Below, one piece after another: positions 20,001-29,529 of a stretch of DNA of 64,000 nucleotides. Origin of the DNA: Neopararhizobium haloflavum (GTDB taxonomy: Bacteria; Pseudomonadota; Alphaproteobacteria; Rhizobiales; Rhizobiaceae); the NCBI RefSeq assembly GCF_002750855.1, contig NZ_NWUC01000006.1, forward strand, positions 186,001-250,000, read 5' to 3'. The notes under the pieces are model-generated. The model was not told where the DNA came from and did not search any database. It was given only the letters and a program-made list of their open reading frames with translations. The translations under genes were made by a program, and so were the position numbers. Numbering within the stretch: position 1 is the first letter of the stretch; the number at the start of each line of letters is the position of its first letter.

Positions 20001-20577
20001 AGTACAAAGCGGCCCGATACGCTCTCCCTTCGCCGGCGCAGCGGCAGGTGACGATGGCGCTCTCGTCAGAGGGCGGATCATCCATCGGTTCCTCCAGATC
20101 CTGCCGGACCTGGCGGCAACGGACCGGTCCGCTTCGGCTTTGCGCTATCTTGAGCGCGCCGCACCGCACTGGCCTTCACAAACCCGGGAAGAACTCGTTG
20201 CCTCCGTGATGACGATCATCGAAACACCCGGCTTTGCCACGGTCTTCGCACCGGGCAGCGAGGCGGAAGTGGCGATCATGGGTACAGTCCGGCTTGGCGA
20301 TCGCGAGCACGTCGTATCCGGCAGAATTGACCGTCTCGCCGTCGGTCCGGACCGGGTGCGGATCATCGACTACAAGACAAACCGCCCGCCGGCGCGTTCG
20401 CTGGCGGATGTACCAGCCGTTCATACGGCACAACTGGCGCTCTACCGTGAATTGCTGCGGCCGCTCTATCCCGATCGGCAGATCGAAGCGGCCCTGCTGT
20501 TCACCGAAGCGCCGGTGCTTATCGAAGTGCCTCCGGCCGCTTTGGACGGCGCCCTTGCGGCACTCACGACAAAATGA
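17062..20577 (+). CDS. addA: Double-strand-break repair helicase-nuclease AddA
   Basis: The active 3'-5' UvrD-type helicase and nuclease of AddAB. 1171 residues: Walker A NAGSGKT at 31-37, Walker B-like VLVDEAQDTSPAQW, motif III FSVGDEKQSIYSFQGA, helicase motifs MTVHASKGLEAPVVFLV and RLLYVGMTRAADRLVV, then a proline-rich linker (~residues 945-985) and a C-terminal nuclease with RIIDYKTNRPP (Asp1103, Lys1105). The GTG start overlaps addB. The gene ends about 100 bases before trxA. Confidence 0.97.
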   Translation: MTEAPIFDLDWTTQQQLRASDPKASAWVSANAGSGKTHVLSQRVIRLLLEGAKPSAILCLTYTKAAASEMSNRVFARLAQWATQPDDRLFADLSGLDGQLPSPARLAFARQLFARALETPGGLKIQTIHAFCEAVLHQFPLEANVAGHFTVMDDGQSASLIAEARRSLLTATGTEDDISLAHAFATVLGDAGEAGLETLLDDLVAQRGPVQRFLETSGGAEGARQIVSTALGLDPAEDEGSIKASVWPIPTLPPHIIAAYADAASAASAKKARSYADALQAAAGADTVEERWRHLAGLFLRADGKTRSLSQAGAGKIDATLPDIQDRIAAATTHFEEALDRLARWRMTRATGAALTLARRLLGDYERLKRLRGNLDFEDLVERTASLLARGGASAWVHYKLDQGIDHVLVDEAQDTSPAQWQIIRQLADEFFAGDQAGRRRTLFSVGDEKQSIYSFQGARPERFRQEGRSVESAASASETRFEGVELKLSFRSTSDVLKAVDRVFEDAEARRGLGEPGGDIIHESVRGREPGLVDVWEMIAKEKRVDEEDWTAPFDDTPEHDPKTRLAKRIAGTIRQWIGDGHRVVKGRSVPITAGDILVLVRKRDGFVNALMRELKHHPAIPVAGADRLVLTDHIAVKDLMALGRVLSLPDDDLSLASLLKSPLFELDEDQLFTLCHGREPTSGVEAELTRLAEAGEQPFMDAKRKLDRYAVVAAESSVHDFYAHVLGPLGGRADFLARLGNEAADVLDEFLAFALDHEAAGLPGMQSFLAVLDQQSPTIKRELEQDRDEVRIMTVHASKGLEAPVVFLVDSGGEAARGQNVSRLRSLDISGMECPVPLWVPSRAHENSVSLDLKNRMMRAAEEEYRRLLYVGMTRAADRLVVCGYHGLNPPRGPHWLSMVRTALERGDAEPTTFQAGGMTWDGFRFSRAKATPTPTDGAPAPAAPVDRVDIPTAPLPPPERPPRPLTPSGTHAVIDDEVQSGPIRSPFAGAAAGDDGALVRGRIIHRFLQILPDLAATDRSASALRYLERAAPHWPSQTREELVASVMTIIETPGFATVFAPGSEAEVAIMGTVRLGDREHVVSGRIDRLAVGPDRVRIIDYKTNRPPARSLADVPAVHTAQLALYRELLRPLYPDRQIEAALLFTEAPVLIEVPPAALDGALAALTTK

Positions 20578-20674
20578 GTATACCCGACATTGAATGATGC
20601 GGCGGTGATGCGCACATAGCGGGCAACTGCGCGAGCGCCCTGCTCCGCCCGATATCAAATGAAGGAGTGCCGAA

Positions 20675-20998
20675 ATGGCCACCGTCAAGGTCGACAATAA
20701 CAACTTCACGAGCGAAGTGCTGGAGAGCGCCGAGCCGGTCGTCGTGGATTTCTGGGCTGAATGGTGCGGCCCTTGCAAGATGATCGCGCCCAGCCTCGAA
20801 GAGATTTCGAACGAGTTGGCTGGCAAGGTAAAGGTGGCCAAGGTCAACATCGATGAGAATCCGGACATCGCCGCGCAGTACGGTGTACGCTCGATCCCGA
20901 CGCTTGCGATGTTCAAGGGCGGTGAAGTGGCCGATATCAAGGTTGGCGCGTCTCCCAAGACCGCGCTTTCATCCTGGATATCCGGCGCTGTGTCCTAA
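20675..20998 (+). CDS. trxA: Thioredoxin 1
   Basis: Cytosolic dithiol reductant for ribonucleotide reductase, PAPS reductase and others. 107 residues with the redox motif WCGPC (Cys31, Cys34), the buried Asp in VVDFWAEW and the cis-proline in VRSIPTL. No signal peptide. AAGGAGTG lies seven bases upstream of the ATG. It follows addA and is closed by a strong terminator; the trp-accD-folC cluster converges from the other side. Confidence 0.97.
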   Translation: MATVKVDNNNFTSEVLESAEPVVVDFWAEWCGPCKMIAPSLEEISNELAGKVKVAKVNIDENPDIAAQYGVRSIPTLAMFKGGEVADIKVGASPKTALSSWISGAVS

Positions 20999-21022
20999 AG
21001 CCGCGGCCGAAACCTTACAGAC

Positions 21023-21057
21023 AAAAGGGCCCGGATCGCTCGATCCGGGCCCTTTTT
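21023..21057. terminator. Terminator between trxA and folC
   Basis: AAAAGGGCCCGGAT and ATCCGGGCCCTTTT form a near-perfect stem ending in five T on the plus strand. It sits 25 bases after trxA. Four A at its left edge give a short T-run on the minus strand, so it may also serve folC, which ends at 21076. Confidence 0.9.
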
Positions 21058-21075
21058 GCATTCTTGCTGGAGGCC

Positions 21076-22422
21076 TTATGACGGAGGCGTGCCATTGAGC
21101 GCCAGGACGTCCCCCACCAGATAGAGCGACCCGCAAATGAGAATTCGAGGCGGCCGTTCGCTCGCCGTCATCCGCGCGACGATCATTGTCAGAGCTTCGG
21201 TGACGCTCGCCATGGGCTCGGCGTTAAGGCCGGCATCAATGGCGTCATCGGCCAGAACCAGCGGGTCGATCCCGGCATCCGACCCTTCGATCGGCACTGC
21301 GTAGACGTGCCGCGCCAGACCGGCGAATGCGTGAAAATAGCCGACGGGATCCTTGGTCGAGATCATGCCGGTCACGAGATGCAGCGGCCGCGGGTCGCGC
21401 TCCTCAAGATTTGCGAACGCTTCGGCAATGACCTGCCCGGCGCCTGGATTGTGGCCACCGTCCAGCCAGATTTCGGTTCCCTCCGGAACCAGCGACATCA
21501 AGGCGCCATCGCTCACCCGTTGCATGCGTCCGGGCCATGCCGCATCGCGAATGCCGGCCTCGACGGCGCCGTCGGTCAAGAGGAAGCCGGCCGCCTTGAC
21601 CACTCGGATTGCCGACGCAGCGTTGGCATGCTGATGGCGCCCCGGAAGACGAGGCAGCGGAAGGTCCAGAAGGCCGAACTCGTCCTGATAGACCAGGCGT
21701 CCATGCTCTTCATGTGCCGAGAAATCCTGACCGTATATCGTCAGTGGCACGCGCATGCGATCGGCGATGGCGATGATGGCGTCGAGCGCGGCGTCCTCGG
21801 GCTGGTGCCCGATTACGACCGGAACATCATGCTTGATGATGCCGGCCTTTTCCGCCGCGATCAGCTCGACGCGATCGCCGAGATAGGCCTGATGGTCGAG
21901 CGATATCGGCATGATCAGGCAGGCGGCGGGGCGCGTCATGACGTTCGTCGCGTCGAATCGGCCTCCGAGCCCGACTTCAATGATCGCGGCATCGGCGGGA
22001 TGCTCGGAAAAAAGGACGAAGGTGACGGCCGTCAGCAGCTCGAAGACAGTGATGGTCTCGTTCGCGTTCGCGGCCGCGACGCGCCGGATGGCATCGGCCA
22101 GTGTCTCATCGTCGACCAGCGCGCCGGGGCGGCCCGTTTGTCCGATCCGATAGCGTTCATGCCAATCGACAAGATGCGGCGAGGTGTGGACATGCACCGC
22201 AAGTCCCGCAGCTTCGAGGATCGCCCGGCAGAACGCCGAGGCGGAGCCTTTGCCATTCGTGCCGGCAACGTGGATGACGGGCGGGAGCCGGTCCTGCGGA
22301 TCACCGAGGCGCTGCAATAGCCGGCGGATGCGATCGAGCGACAGGTCGAAGCCTTTGGGATGCAGTGCCAGAAGCTTGTCTATTTCGGCGGCAGCGGCGC
22401 TTTTCGTCCCGGTCGTTGCCAT
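21076..22422 (-). CDS. folC: Folylpolyglutamate synthase / dihydrofolate synthase
   Basis: Adds glutamate to dihydropteroate and to folates. 448 residues with the Mur-ligase-like P-loop HVAGTNGKGS (51-60), FDATNVM, the SLDHQAYLGD block for metal and substrate, and LDGGHNPGA. The ATG at 22422 is chosen because the upstream extension to 22551 would run into accD and looks arginine-rich and non-homologous. It is last in the minus-strand run trpF-trpB-trpA-accD-folC, 85 bases after accD. Confidence 0.94.
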   Translation of the reverse strand: MATTGTKSAAAAEIDKLLALHPKGFDLSLDRIRRLLQRLGDPQDRLPPVIHVAGTNGKGSASAFCRAILEAAGLAVHVHTSPHLVDWHERYRIGQTGRPGALVDDETLADAIRRVAAANANETITVFELLTAVTFVLFSEHPADAAIIEVGLGGRFDATNVMTRPAACLIMPISLDHQAYLGDRVELIAAEKAGIIKHDVPVVIGHQPEDAALDAIIAIADRMRVPLTIYGQDFSAHEEHGRLVYQDEFGLLDLPLPRLPGRHQHANAASAIRVVKAAGFLLTDGAVEAGIRDAAWPGRMQRVSDGALMSLVPEGTEIWLDGGHNPGAGQVIAEAFANLEERDPRPLHLVTGMISTKDPVGYFHAFAGLARHVYAVPIEGSDAGIDPLVLADDAIDAGLNAEPMASVTEALTMIVARMTASERPPRILICGSLYLVGDVLALNGTPPS

Positions 22423-22507
22423 CGTGCCGTATCCCGTCGATCGTGGCTGCTTGGCCAGGCCGCGGTCGGCCAAGCCATTGCGATTAACTCTGCGAGAGCG
22501 CTCGGCG

Positions 22508-23515
22508 TCAATGGGCCGTCGGCGACCGTTCGCTCGTGTTCGCCGTGTCATCGTCCGGTGCTTCGTCTATGGCATCCTCGATGATCGCCGCGACGACGGC
22601 GTCTGGATCTTCGCCGTTCGGCTTCGCGCCGTTCAGCGCAAGCTTGGCATCGGACGTCTCCAGCGCCGGTTCCTTCATCAGGATGCGCAAAAGCCGTGCC
22701 ACGGTTTCGGGAATATCCTTGCGATTGACGACCATGTCGACCATGCCGTGTTCCAGCAGGTACTCCGCCGTCTGAAAACCCTCCGGCAGCTGCTGTCGGA
22801 TGGTCTGCTCAATGACGCGGCGCCCGGCAAAACCGATCTCGGCTCCCGGTTCGGCAAGGTGGATGTCGCCCAGCATGGCGTAGGAAGCGGACACGCCGCC
22901 TGTCGTCGGGTTTGTCAAAACGACGATATAGGGAAGGCCCGCTTCCTTCAGCATCTCCACCGCTACGGTCGTGCGCGGCAATTGCATCAGCGAGAGGATA
23001 CCCTCCTGCATGCGCGCGCCGCCGGACGCCGGAAACATGACGAGTGGGCAGTTCCGTTCCACGGCGGCCTCGAAGGCCGCGATGATGGCTTCGCCCGCCG
23101 CAATGCCCAGCGACCCGGCGATGAAACTGAAATCATGCACACAGGCGACCACCGGCACGCCGCCGACCTTTCCGATGCCGGCAAGAACGGCGTCTTCGAG
23201 TTCGGTCTTGTTGCGGTGTTCGCGCAGCCGGTCGACATATTTCTTCGTGTCGCGGAATTTCAGCGGATCCTGCTGGACCTTCGGCTGCGGAAGAGCCGTG
23301 TAATCACCCTCATCGAAGAAGTAGGAAAGACGGCTCTTGGCCGAAATCTTCATGTGATATCCCGATGTCGGGATAACCCACTGATTGTCTTCCAGATCCT
23401 TGTGAAAGACCATCTCGCCGGTTTCGGGACATTTGATCCAGAGGTTCTCGGCGACTTCCCGACGGCCGAACATCGAATTGATCTTCGGACGAACGTAGTT
23501 GGTGATCCAGTTCAA
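22508..23515 (-). CDS. accD: Acetyl-CoA carboxylase, carboxyltransferase beta subunit
   Basis: With AccA transfers CO2 from biotin to acetyl-CoA, the first step of fatty acid synthesis. 335 residues with the crotonase-like core [19 protein letters not shown] and [20 protein letters not shown]. The start is TTG at 23515: family alignment begins (M)[20 protein letters not shown] lies eight bases upstream, and no ATG fits. The N-terminal zinc ribbon is degenerate: only one of the four cysteines of E. coli AccD remains (KCPETGEM; the second pair reads VIPTSGYHM). The C-terminal tail is acidic. Confidence 0.95.
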   Translation of the reverse strand: MNWITNYVRPKINSMFGRREVAENLWIKCPETGEMVFHKDLEDNQWVIPTSGYHMKISAKSRLSYFFDEGDYTALPQPKVQQDPLKFRDTKKYVDRLREHRNKTELEDAVLAGIGKVGGVPVVACVHDFSFIAGSLGIAAGEAIIAAFEAAVERNCPLVMFPASGGARMQEGILSLMQLPRTTVAVEMLKEAGLPYIVVLTNPTTGGVSASYAMLGDIHLAEPGAEIGFAGRRVIEQTIRQQLPEGFQTAEYLLEHGMVDMVVNRKDIPETVARLLRILMKEPALETSDAKLALNGAKPNGEDPDAVVAAIIEDAIDEAPDDDTANTSERSPTAH

Positions 23516-23558
23516 GGCGAAAGCTCCTGATCGTTCCCGATCCCCGCATATGGGGGTT

Positions 23559-24398
23559 CTATTCGGCCGCGTCGAGCCGTGCGGCGCGGGCGCCGCTGGC
23601 CAGCCCCTGCACCATGGTGGCGACGCTTTCGACTGTATCGGCCGTCGCGCGGCCTTCGCTGTCCAGTGTGTTCGCGATCTGGTTGACGATGGCCGTGCCG
23701 ACCACGACCCCATCCGCCGCCGCCCCGATCAACCGCGCATGTTCAGCCGTCTTCACGCCGAAGCCGACGCAGACCGGCAGGTTGGTGTGACCCTTGATGC
23801 GCTCAACGGCTCCGGCCACGCGGGACGGATCGGGCAGCGCCGAGCCCGTGATTCCTGTCATTGAGACGTAATAGACGAACCCGGACGTGTTCTTCAGCAC
23901 GGTCGGCAGACGCTTGTCGTCCGTCGTCGGCGTCGCCAGGCGAATGAAGTTGATGCCTTTTGCAAGCGCGGGCAGGCACAGTTCCTCATCCATCTCCGGT
24001 GGCAGGTCGACGACGATGAGGCCGTCGATGCCGGCTTCCAGTGCGTCGCTGAGGAACCGGTCGACACCATAGACATAGATCGGATTGTAATAGCCCATCA
24101 TGACGATCGGCGTCGTCTGATCCTCCTTTCGGAAGTCCTTGGCTAGATCGAGCGTGCGGGCAAGCGTCTGCCCACCCTTGAGCGCCCGTCGGCCGGCCAT
24201 CTGGATCGCCGGCCCGTCGGCCATCGGGTCCGAAAACGGCATGCCGAGCTCGATCACGTCGGCGCCAGCGCGCGGCAGCGCCTTCATGATGCCGAGCGAG
24301 GTCGAATAATCCGGATCACCGCCCATGAAATAGGTGACTAGGGCCGGCCGGCCTTCGGATTTCAGATCCGCGAACCGCTGCTCCATACGCTTCGTCAT
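23559..24398 (-). CDS. trpA: Tryptophan synthase alpha subunit
   Basis: Cleaves indole-3-glycerol phosphate to indole and glyceraldehyde 3-phosphate; indole is channelled to TrpB. 279 residues with both catalytic acids in place, Glu50 ([11 protein letters not shown]) and Asp61 (MADGPAIQ), and the phosphate-binding GFGVKTAEH. The start at 24398 lies two bases after the trpB stop; the longer frame reading back into trpB was rejected. accD follows 43 bases downstream. Confidence 0.97.
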   Translation of the reverse strand: MTKRMEQRFADLKSEGRPALVTYFMGGDPDYSTSLGIMKALPRAGADVIELGMPFSDPMADGPAIQMAGRRALKGGQTLARTLDLAKDFRKEDQTTPIVMMGYYNPIYVYGVDRFLSDALEAGIDGLIVVDLPPEMDEELCLPALAKGINFIRLATPTTDDKRLPTVLKNTSGFVYYVSMTGITGSALPDPSRVAGAVERIKGHTNLPVCVGFGVKTAEHARLIGAAADGVVVGTAIVNQIANTLDSEGRATADTVESVATMVQGLASGARAARLDAAE

Positions 24399-24400
24399 GA

Positions 24401-25621
24401 TCAAAGCTCCACGCCAAGCGCCTTGGCGGCGGTAAAGACATCCTTGTCGCCGCGGCCGCACAGGTTCATCACGATGATCTGGTCCTTGTCCATGGCAGGG
24501 GCGCGCTTGATCACTTCGGCCAGCGCATGCGCTGGCTCCAGCGCCGGAATGATCCCTTCCAGCTTGGTCAGCAACTTGAATGCATCCAGAGCTTCCCTGT
24601 CGGTGATCGGAACATAGTCGACCCGGCCGGAATCCTTCAGCCAGGAATGCTCCGGACCGATGCCGGGATAGTCGAGCCCGGCCGAGATGGAATGACCATC
24701 CTCGATCTGTCCGTCCGCGTCCTGCAGCAGATAGGTGCGGTTGCCGTGCAGAACACCGGGCGAGCCCGCCGTCAGGGAGGCACAATGCTCGTCCGTATCG
24801 AGCCCTTTGCCCCCGGCCTCGACGCCAACGATCCCGACATCCTCATCGTCCAGGAACGGGTGAAACAAGCCGATCGCGTTCGATCCGCCGCCAACGGCTG
24901 CCACGAGAAGATCGGGCAAGCGCCCTTCGCGCTCCATGATCTGCTCGCGGGCTTCGCGGCCAATGACGGACTGGAAGTCGCGAACCATCTCGGGGTAGGG
25001 GTGCGGCCCGGCCGCCGTGCCGATCAGGTAGTAGGTGCTCTCGACGTTGGTCACCCAGTCGCGCAGCGCTTCGTTCATCGCATCTTTCAGCGTGCCCTGC
25101 CCCGAAGTCACAGGCTTCACCTCGGCGCCCAGCAGCTTCATGCGGAAGACGTTCGGTGCCTGCCGCTCGACATCCGTTGCACCCATATAGACGACGCAAG
25201 GCAGGTCGAAGCGTGCCGCGACCGTCGCCGCGGCGACGCCATGCTGGCCCGCTCCGGTTTCGGCGATGATCCGCGTCTTGCCCATCCGCTTGGCCAGCAG
25301 GATCTGGCCGAGGCAATTGTTGATCTTGTGGCTGCCCGTATGGTTCAGCTCGTCGCGCTTGAAGTAGATTTTCGCGCCGCCGAGTTCGCTGGTCAGCCTT
25401 TCGGCGAAATAAAGCGGGCTCGGCCGGCCGGTATAATGGGTGTTGAGCGCCTCGAGCTCGGCCTTGAACGCATCGTCGGACTTCGCCTTGTTCCACTGCT
25501 CCTGGAGATCGAGGATCAGCGGCATCAACGTCTCGGCGACGAAACGGCCACCGAACTTGCCGAAGCGGCCTTCCTCATCGGGACCGGCGCGAAACGAATT
25601 GGGCTTGAGCGGCTGATTCAC
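24401..25621 (-). CDS. trpB: Tryptophan synthase beta subunit
   Basis: PLP enzyme joining indole and serine to give tryptophan. 406 residues with the PLP lysine at Lys99 (HTGSHKINN), the phosphate-cup glycines [15 protein letters not shown] and the substrate loop [10 protein letters not shown]. It overlaps trpF by four bases upstream and abuts trpA downstream, giving a compact trpFBA operon. Confidence 0.98.
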   Translation of the reverse strand: MNQPLKPNSFRAGPDEEGRFGKFGGRFVAETLMPLILDLQEQWNKAKSDDAFKAELEALNTHYTGRPSPLYFAERLTSELGGAKIYFKRDELNHTGSHKINNCLGQILLAKRMGKTRIIAETGAGQHGVAAATVAARFDLPCVVYMGATDVERQAPNVFRMKLLGAEVKPVTSGQGTLKDAMNEALRDWVTNVESTYYLIGTAAGPHPYPEMVRDFQSVIGREAREQIMEREGRLPDLLVAAVGGGSNAIGLFHPFLDDEDVGIVGVEAGGKGLDTDEHCASLTAGSPGVLHGNRTYLLQDADGQIEDGHSISAGLDYPGIGPEHSWLKDSGRVDYVPITDREALDAFKLLTKLEGIIPALEPAHALAEVIKRAPAMDKDQIIVMNLCGRGDKDVFTAAKALGVEL

Positions 25622-26298
25622 GAGGCACTCCTTGCGGGGGCGGGCTGGTGTTGCGGGTCGAGAGCATGGACCTTGGCGAGGAAATCGCGGATCAGGCCGA
25701 TATCCTTCACGCCAGGCGCACGCTCCACGCCCGAAGAGACATCGATGCCGCGCGCTGAGGTTTGCCTGAGCGCTTCGGCGATATTGCCTGCGTTCAGGCC
25801 TCCGGAAAGCATGTAATCCACAGCGTCGTCAAGCGCGCCGAGCACGGTCCAGTCGAAAGCGATCCCGTTGCCGCCGGGAAGGGCGGATCCCGCCGGCGCC
25901 TTTGCATCGAAGAGAAAACGATCGGCAACGCCGCGATAGGGCTCCATGAGGGCGAGATCGCTTGCCTCGCGGATCGCCAGCGCCTTCATCACAGGCAGCC
26001 CGTATCGCTCTTTCACGGCGGCCACGCGCTGCGGCGTCTCCCCCCCGTGAAGCTGCAGCATGTCGGGCGCAACCCGCTTGACGATCGCGTCGAGCGCGCG
26101 GTCATCCGCATTGACGCTGACCGCGACCCGCCTCGCGCGCCCGCGCGCCGACATCGACAGGCGTTCCGCCGTCTCCAGCGCGACGTGACGCGGGCTTTTA
26201 TCGAAGAAAATGAAGCCGATATGGCTGGCGCCGCCGTCGATCGCAGCGTCGACCGCCTCTTCCGTCGAAAGGCCGCAGATTTTGATATCCGGTATCAT
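25618..26298 (-). CDS. trpF: Phosphoribosylanthranilate isomerase
   Basis: Amadori rearrangement of PRA to CdRP, third step of tryptophan synthesis. 226 residues, TIM barrel, with the general base Cys8 in KICGL, the acid Asp in FLFDAKAP and phosphate loops SGGLNAGN and DVSSGVER. The C-terminal ~15 residues are Ala/Pro-rich and variable. First gene of the trpFBA-accD-folC transcription unit; the remaining trp genes are elsewhere. Confidence 0.96.
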   Translation of the reverse strand: MIPDIKICGLSTEEAVDAAIDGGASHIGFIFFDKSPRHVALETAERLSMSARGRARRVAVSVNADDRALDAIVKRVAPDMLQLHGGETPQRVAAVKERYGLPVMKALAIREASDLALMEPYRGVADRFLFDAKAPAGSALPGGNGIAFDWTVLGALDDAVDYMLSGGLNAGNIAEALRQTSARGIDVSSGVERAPGVKDIGLIRDFLAKVHALDPQHQPAPARSAS

Positions 26299-26355
26299 GG
26301 CGCTCAGGTGCCATGAAATCCCGGCGAAGTCGAGACGCCGGTCAATCGCCGCATC

Positions 26356-27117
26356 TCAACTGAAGTCCACGGCGTGCAGCAGCGTGCCATGCCGCTTGAG
26401 CCAGGACTTCGCCTCGTCCATCTGCGGGCAGAGCTCGGCACACAGCGCCCAGAAGCGCGGGCCGTGGTTCATTTCCTTGAGATGCGCGACCTCGTGGGCG
26501 GCGAGATAGTCCAGAACGTCGGGCGGCGCCATCACGATGCGCCATGAAAAGGACAGCGCCCCATCGACGGTGCACGAGCCCCAGCGCGAGCGCGTGTCCT
26601 TCAGCGCGATCGAAAGCGCTTTGCGGCCGAGCGCACGACAATGGCGTTTAACGGCGGCTTCCAGATCGGCCTTTGCTTCACGCTTGAGGAAATCGCGCAC
26701 GCGGCGCGAAAGATGCTCCGGCGCCCCGCCCACTTCGAGAACGGCCTCGCCCTCGTCAAGCACCGCGCGCGTCAGGCCGCGCGCCTCGCCGGTCCGCCGG
26801 ATTCGATGCGGCACACCGCGCAGAGAAATGCTGCCGCCCTCGGCGAGAGTGCCGGATGCTGGAAAGCGTGCGAGCCGTGTCAGGAGCCAGCCCTGCTGGC
26901 GTTCAAGGAACCGGTCGATCTCCTCGGTGGGAAGACCGCGTGGCACTGTCATCTTGAGTCCCCGCCCGCCGGGCTCGATCCGCAAGGTCAGCCGCCGGCA
27001 ACGCGGATTTTCCGAAACCACCAGCGGCAGGGCGCGGCCGGCCACCATCACGTCGCGCCGCTGCTGGCGAGCGGTCCGGGCTGCAGTCTTGTTGCGTGTC
27101 AGCAGGCGGCTAAGCAT
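26356..27117 (-). CDS. YgjP-type (SprT-like, DUF45) zinc metallopeptidase
   Basis: A 253-residue putative cytosolic metal-dependent hydrolase. The catalytic signature HEVAH is at residues 208-212, with the third ligand His218 in MNHGPRFW, and the upstream SRWGSCTVDGALSFSWRIVMAPP block is diagnostic of the YgjP/DUF45 family. No signal peptide; the N-terminus is very basic. Substrate is unknown for the family. It is upstream of trpF on the same strand (57-base gap) and may be co-transcribed. Confidence 0.88.
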   Translation of the reverse strand: MLSRLLTRNKTAARTARQQRRDVMVAGRALPLVVSENPRCRRLTLRIEPGGRGLKMTVPRGLPTEEIDRFLERQQGWLLTRLARFPASGTLAEGGSISLRGVPHRIRRTGEARGLTRAVLDEGEAVLEVGGAPEHLSRRVRDFLKREAKADLEAAVKRHCRALGRKALSIALKDTRSRWGSCTVDGALSFSWRIVMAPPDVLDYLAAHEVAHLKEMNHGPRFWALCAELCPQMDEAKSWLKRHGTLLHAVDFS

Positions 27118-27168
27118 CGTGTCGAGATATCAGATTCGCGGTTGACCTGTCGTGTGAACTTGGCACAC

Positions 27169-27204
27169 AAAAATGGCGGCGCCTCGTGTGGGTGAGGCGC
27201 CGCC
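27169..27204 (-). terminator. Rho-independent terminator of the DUF2852 gene
   Basis: GGCGGCGCCTC (27175-27185) and GAGGCGCCGCC (27194-27204) pair as a perfect 11-bp stem; read on the minus strand it is followed by A then TTTTT. It sits 66 bases after the DUF2852 stop. Confidence 0.82.
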
Positions 27205-27269
27205 GACGCGGATACGGCATGTTATCGGATGGGGCAGGGGAAGCTTAAGCCGATACGCCGTGGACTTGA

Positions 27270-27722
27270 TTACTCCGCGTCAATCGTCGGGCCGTCGCGG
27301 TTGCTGTCGCGTGGCTTGCGATTGGCCATGAAGCGGTCGAATTCTTCCTTGTCCTTGGCACGCCGCAATTCGCGCGCATAGTCCTCGAATTCGTCCCGCA
27401 TTTCTTCCAGCCGGGCCCGCTCCGCTTCGAGGCGTGCAAGTTCCGCCTCGCGCCAGTCATCAAAGGCAACGTTTCCAGTGCGCGCGCGCATGGATTGGCT
27501 GGCACCGCCGCGCACGCTGGAAAAGACGGAGTCGGTGGCGCGGTTGAGATCGCGTTTCAGAACGGGAAGCCGGTCACCCCAGATGATGTAGGCGAGCATC
27601 GCCAGGCCCAGCGGCCAGAATACGATGAAGCCGAGAACCATGAGGCCGATCGTCGCCGGCGTCCAATCCGGGCGGATGGCCGGCTTGCATGACCGGGCGG
27701 CATGTACATGGGAAGTCGTCAT
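27270..27722 (-). CDS. DUF2852 small membrane protein
   Basis: A 150-residue protein of a family restricted largely to alphaproteobacteria, function unknown. One or two closely spaced hydrophobic segments (residues ~22-50, IGLMVLGFIVFWPLGLAMLAYIIWG) are followed by a charged, Glu/Arg-rich predicted coiled coil (~90-130, EAELARLEAERARLEEMRDEF) and a basic tail. The start MTTSHVHAARSC is taken over the upstream frame at 27809 because the family begins close to the membrane segment. Single gene flanked by its own terminator. Confidence 0.75.
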   Translation of the reverse strand: MTTSHVHAARSCKPAIRPDWTPATIGLMVLGFIVFWPLGLAMLAYIIWGDRLPVLKRDLNRATDSVFSSVRGGASQSMRARTGNVAFDDWREAELARLEAERARLEEMRDEFEDYARELRRAKDKEEFDRFMANRKPRDSNRDGPTIDAE

Positions 27723-27878
27723 CAGCTCAAACCCTCGTCGTGAAAAGGTCGGCACCTTGCCGTCCCTTAACATCGAGTTGGGTAGAGAAATAAGGCGGTT
27801 CAAGAACACCCGCCCGCGATTCTGCTAATGCATTGGAATCTCACGCGGGAATTGGCGCGTTACTTGATAGTTGAATGC

Positions 27879-29165
27879 TCAGGCGGACTTTCCGCCCCGG
27901 ATCACCTTGCGCACCGGTCCGGCCGCCTTCCTGCCTGCCTGGCTGTGCGTTGCGATGAAGTCCAGAATCCGCGGCGCGATCTCGGAGCGATAGCGCGATC
28001 CGTTGAAGACCCCGTAATGGCCGACGCGCGGCTGCATGTAGTGATGCCTTTTGTCCTCGGGGATATTCGGGCAGATCTTGTGCGCGGCTTTCGTCTGGCC
28101 GAGCCCGGAAATGTCGTCGTTTTCACCTTCAATCGTCAGCAGGGCGACATTGCGGATCGCCGTCGTATCCACGGGTTGCTCGCGATGCATCATCTCGCCT
28201 TTCGGTAGCGCGTGCTGGATGAACACCGTGTCGACGGTCTGCAGATAGAATTCCGCCGTCAGGTCCATCACCGCCAGGTATTCGTCGTAGAATTCGCGGT
28301 GCTTCTCGGCGGAATCACCGTCGTTCTCCACCATGTGCCAGAAGAACTCCTTGTGCGCGATCATGTGCTTGTCGAGGTTCATCGACATGAACCCCGACAG
28401 CTGCAGAAAGCCGGGATAAACGTCGCGCGTGAAGCCTGGATGGGGAAATGGCACCTGCATGACGACGTTGTCTTCGAACCAGGAAAGCGGCTTGTCCTGG
28501 GCGAGTTCGTTGACCGCGGTCGGGTTCTCGCGGGTATCGATCGGCCCGCCCATCAGCGTCATGGTCGAGGGCGCCATCGCGTCGCCGCGTGCCTCCATGA
28601 TCGCCACAGCTGCCAGCACCGGCACCGAAGGCTGGCAGACGGCCATCACATGAGTGTCCGGCCCGAGCTTGTGCAGCATCGAGATGACGTAGTCGATGTA
28701 GTCGTCGAGATCGAAGCGGCCGGCCGTCACCGGCACCATGCGCGCGTCGATCCAGTCGGTGATGTAGACCTCCGCCTTGGGCAGCAGCGCCTCAACCGTT
28801 CCACGCAGCAGCGTTGCGTAGTGGCCGGACATCGGTGCGACGATCAGGATCTTCGGGTCTTGGCGGTGGTTCGCCGGCAGCGATCGTTCGAAATGGATCA
28901 GGTTGCAGAACGGGCGCGACCACACGGTCTTTTCGTGAACCGACACCGCGCCGCTGTCCAGCGTCGTTTCGTTGAGCCCGAATTCCGGCTTGCCGTAGCG
29001 TCGCGTCGTGCGTTCGAACACTTCGAGGCCACCGGCCATCGCTCGGCCGAATGGCGTCTGCGAAACCGGGTTCAGCGGATTGCGATAGGCAAGGCGCATC
29101 ATGTCCGCGCCGGCGCGCCATGGCGCCATGGCCGCATGGCTCATTTCATAGAGCTGGTAGAACAT
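27879..29165 (-). CDS. phaZ: Intracellular polyhydroxyalkanoate depolymerase
   Basis: Hydrolyses stored poly-3-hydroxybutyrate granules to 3-hydroxybutyrate oligomers. 428 residues, alpha/beta hydrolase with the PhaZ1-type cysteine nucleophile: Cys177 in HVMAVCQPSVPVL replaces the lipase serine. DWIDARMVPVTAGRFDLDDY and the C-terminal RVGHYGVFNGSRYR with the catalytic histidine are typical. No signal peptide, as expected for granule-associated enzymes. Its upstream region contains a TGC-N3-GCA repeat resembling PhaR sites. Confidence 0.94.
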   Translation of the reverse strand: MFYQLYEMSHAAMAPWRAGADMMRLAYRNPLNPVSQTPFGRAMAGGLEVFERTTRRYGKPEFGLNETTLDSGAVSVHEKTVWSRPFCNLIHFERSLPANHRQDPKILIVAPMSGHYATLLRGTVEALLPKAEVYITDWIDARMVPVTAGRFDLDDYIDYVISMLHKLGPDTHVMAVCQPSVPVLAAVAIMEARGDAMAPSTMTLMGGPIDTRENPTAVNELAQDKPLSWFEDNVVMQVPFPHPGFTRDVYPGFLQLSGFMSMNLDKHMIAHKEFFWHMVENDGDSAEKHREFYDEYLAVMDLTAEFYLQTVDTVFIQHALPKGEMMHREQPVDTTAIRNVALLTIEGENDDISGLGQTKAAHKICPNIPEDKRHHYMQPRVGHYGVFNGSRYRSEIAPRILDFIATHSQAGRKAAGPVRKVIRGGKSA

Positions 29166-29361
29166 TCCGCGAGAGCCCTTTCAACGGGACTCGGGATGAG
29201 GGGAATTCTCAGGCTCTTTCCGGTCGCGGCGCAAATCGCCGCATGCCGCTCCTGCCCAGCCCCAGGCACGCCGCCCCGGCGCACCGTCGGAATTCACCGC
29301 TGACCCCGAATCATGTGTAGTTATTGTGACAGCGATTTCACTGTAACGACGTTAACACGGT

Positions 29362-29380
29362 TTTGCTGCCCTGCAACAAA
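29362..29380. promoter_or_regulatory. TGC-rich inverted repeat upstream of phaZ (PhaR-like)
   Basis: TTTGCTGC and GCAACAAA flank CCT, matching at 7 of 8 arm positions; the core is CTGC-N3-GCA. PhaR, the PHB-responsive repressor of Paracoccus and Rhodobacter, binds TGC-rich CTGC-N3/4-GCAG-like sites. The site is about 200 bases upstream of phaZ. Assignment is inference from motif plus neighbour. Confidence 0.4.
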
Positions 29381-29500
29381 GCCACCTAGCACTTTAGAAT
29401 AAGCCAAAGGCATGAATCCTGTGAGGAAATCGTCCATAGGCCATCACACGCCCGGCCGTTGCAGCGCGAAAAAGTCCGCGCAATCCACAAAGAAAGGCCG

Positions 29501-29529
29501 TTGACAGGGCCGGGCATGCCCCTTAAATC
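29501..29529 (+). promoter_or_regulatory. Housekeeping-sigma promoter of tRNA-Leu
   Basis: TTGACA at 29501-29506, a 17-base spacer, then TAAATC at 29524-29529, eleven bases before the mature tRNA 5' end. The -35 is a consensus match. Confidence 0.65.

Noticed and set aside
22184-23530. 448-codon open frame opposite folC/accD
   Set aside because: Runs antisense across two conserved genes.
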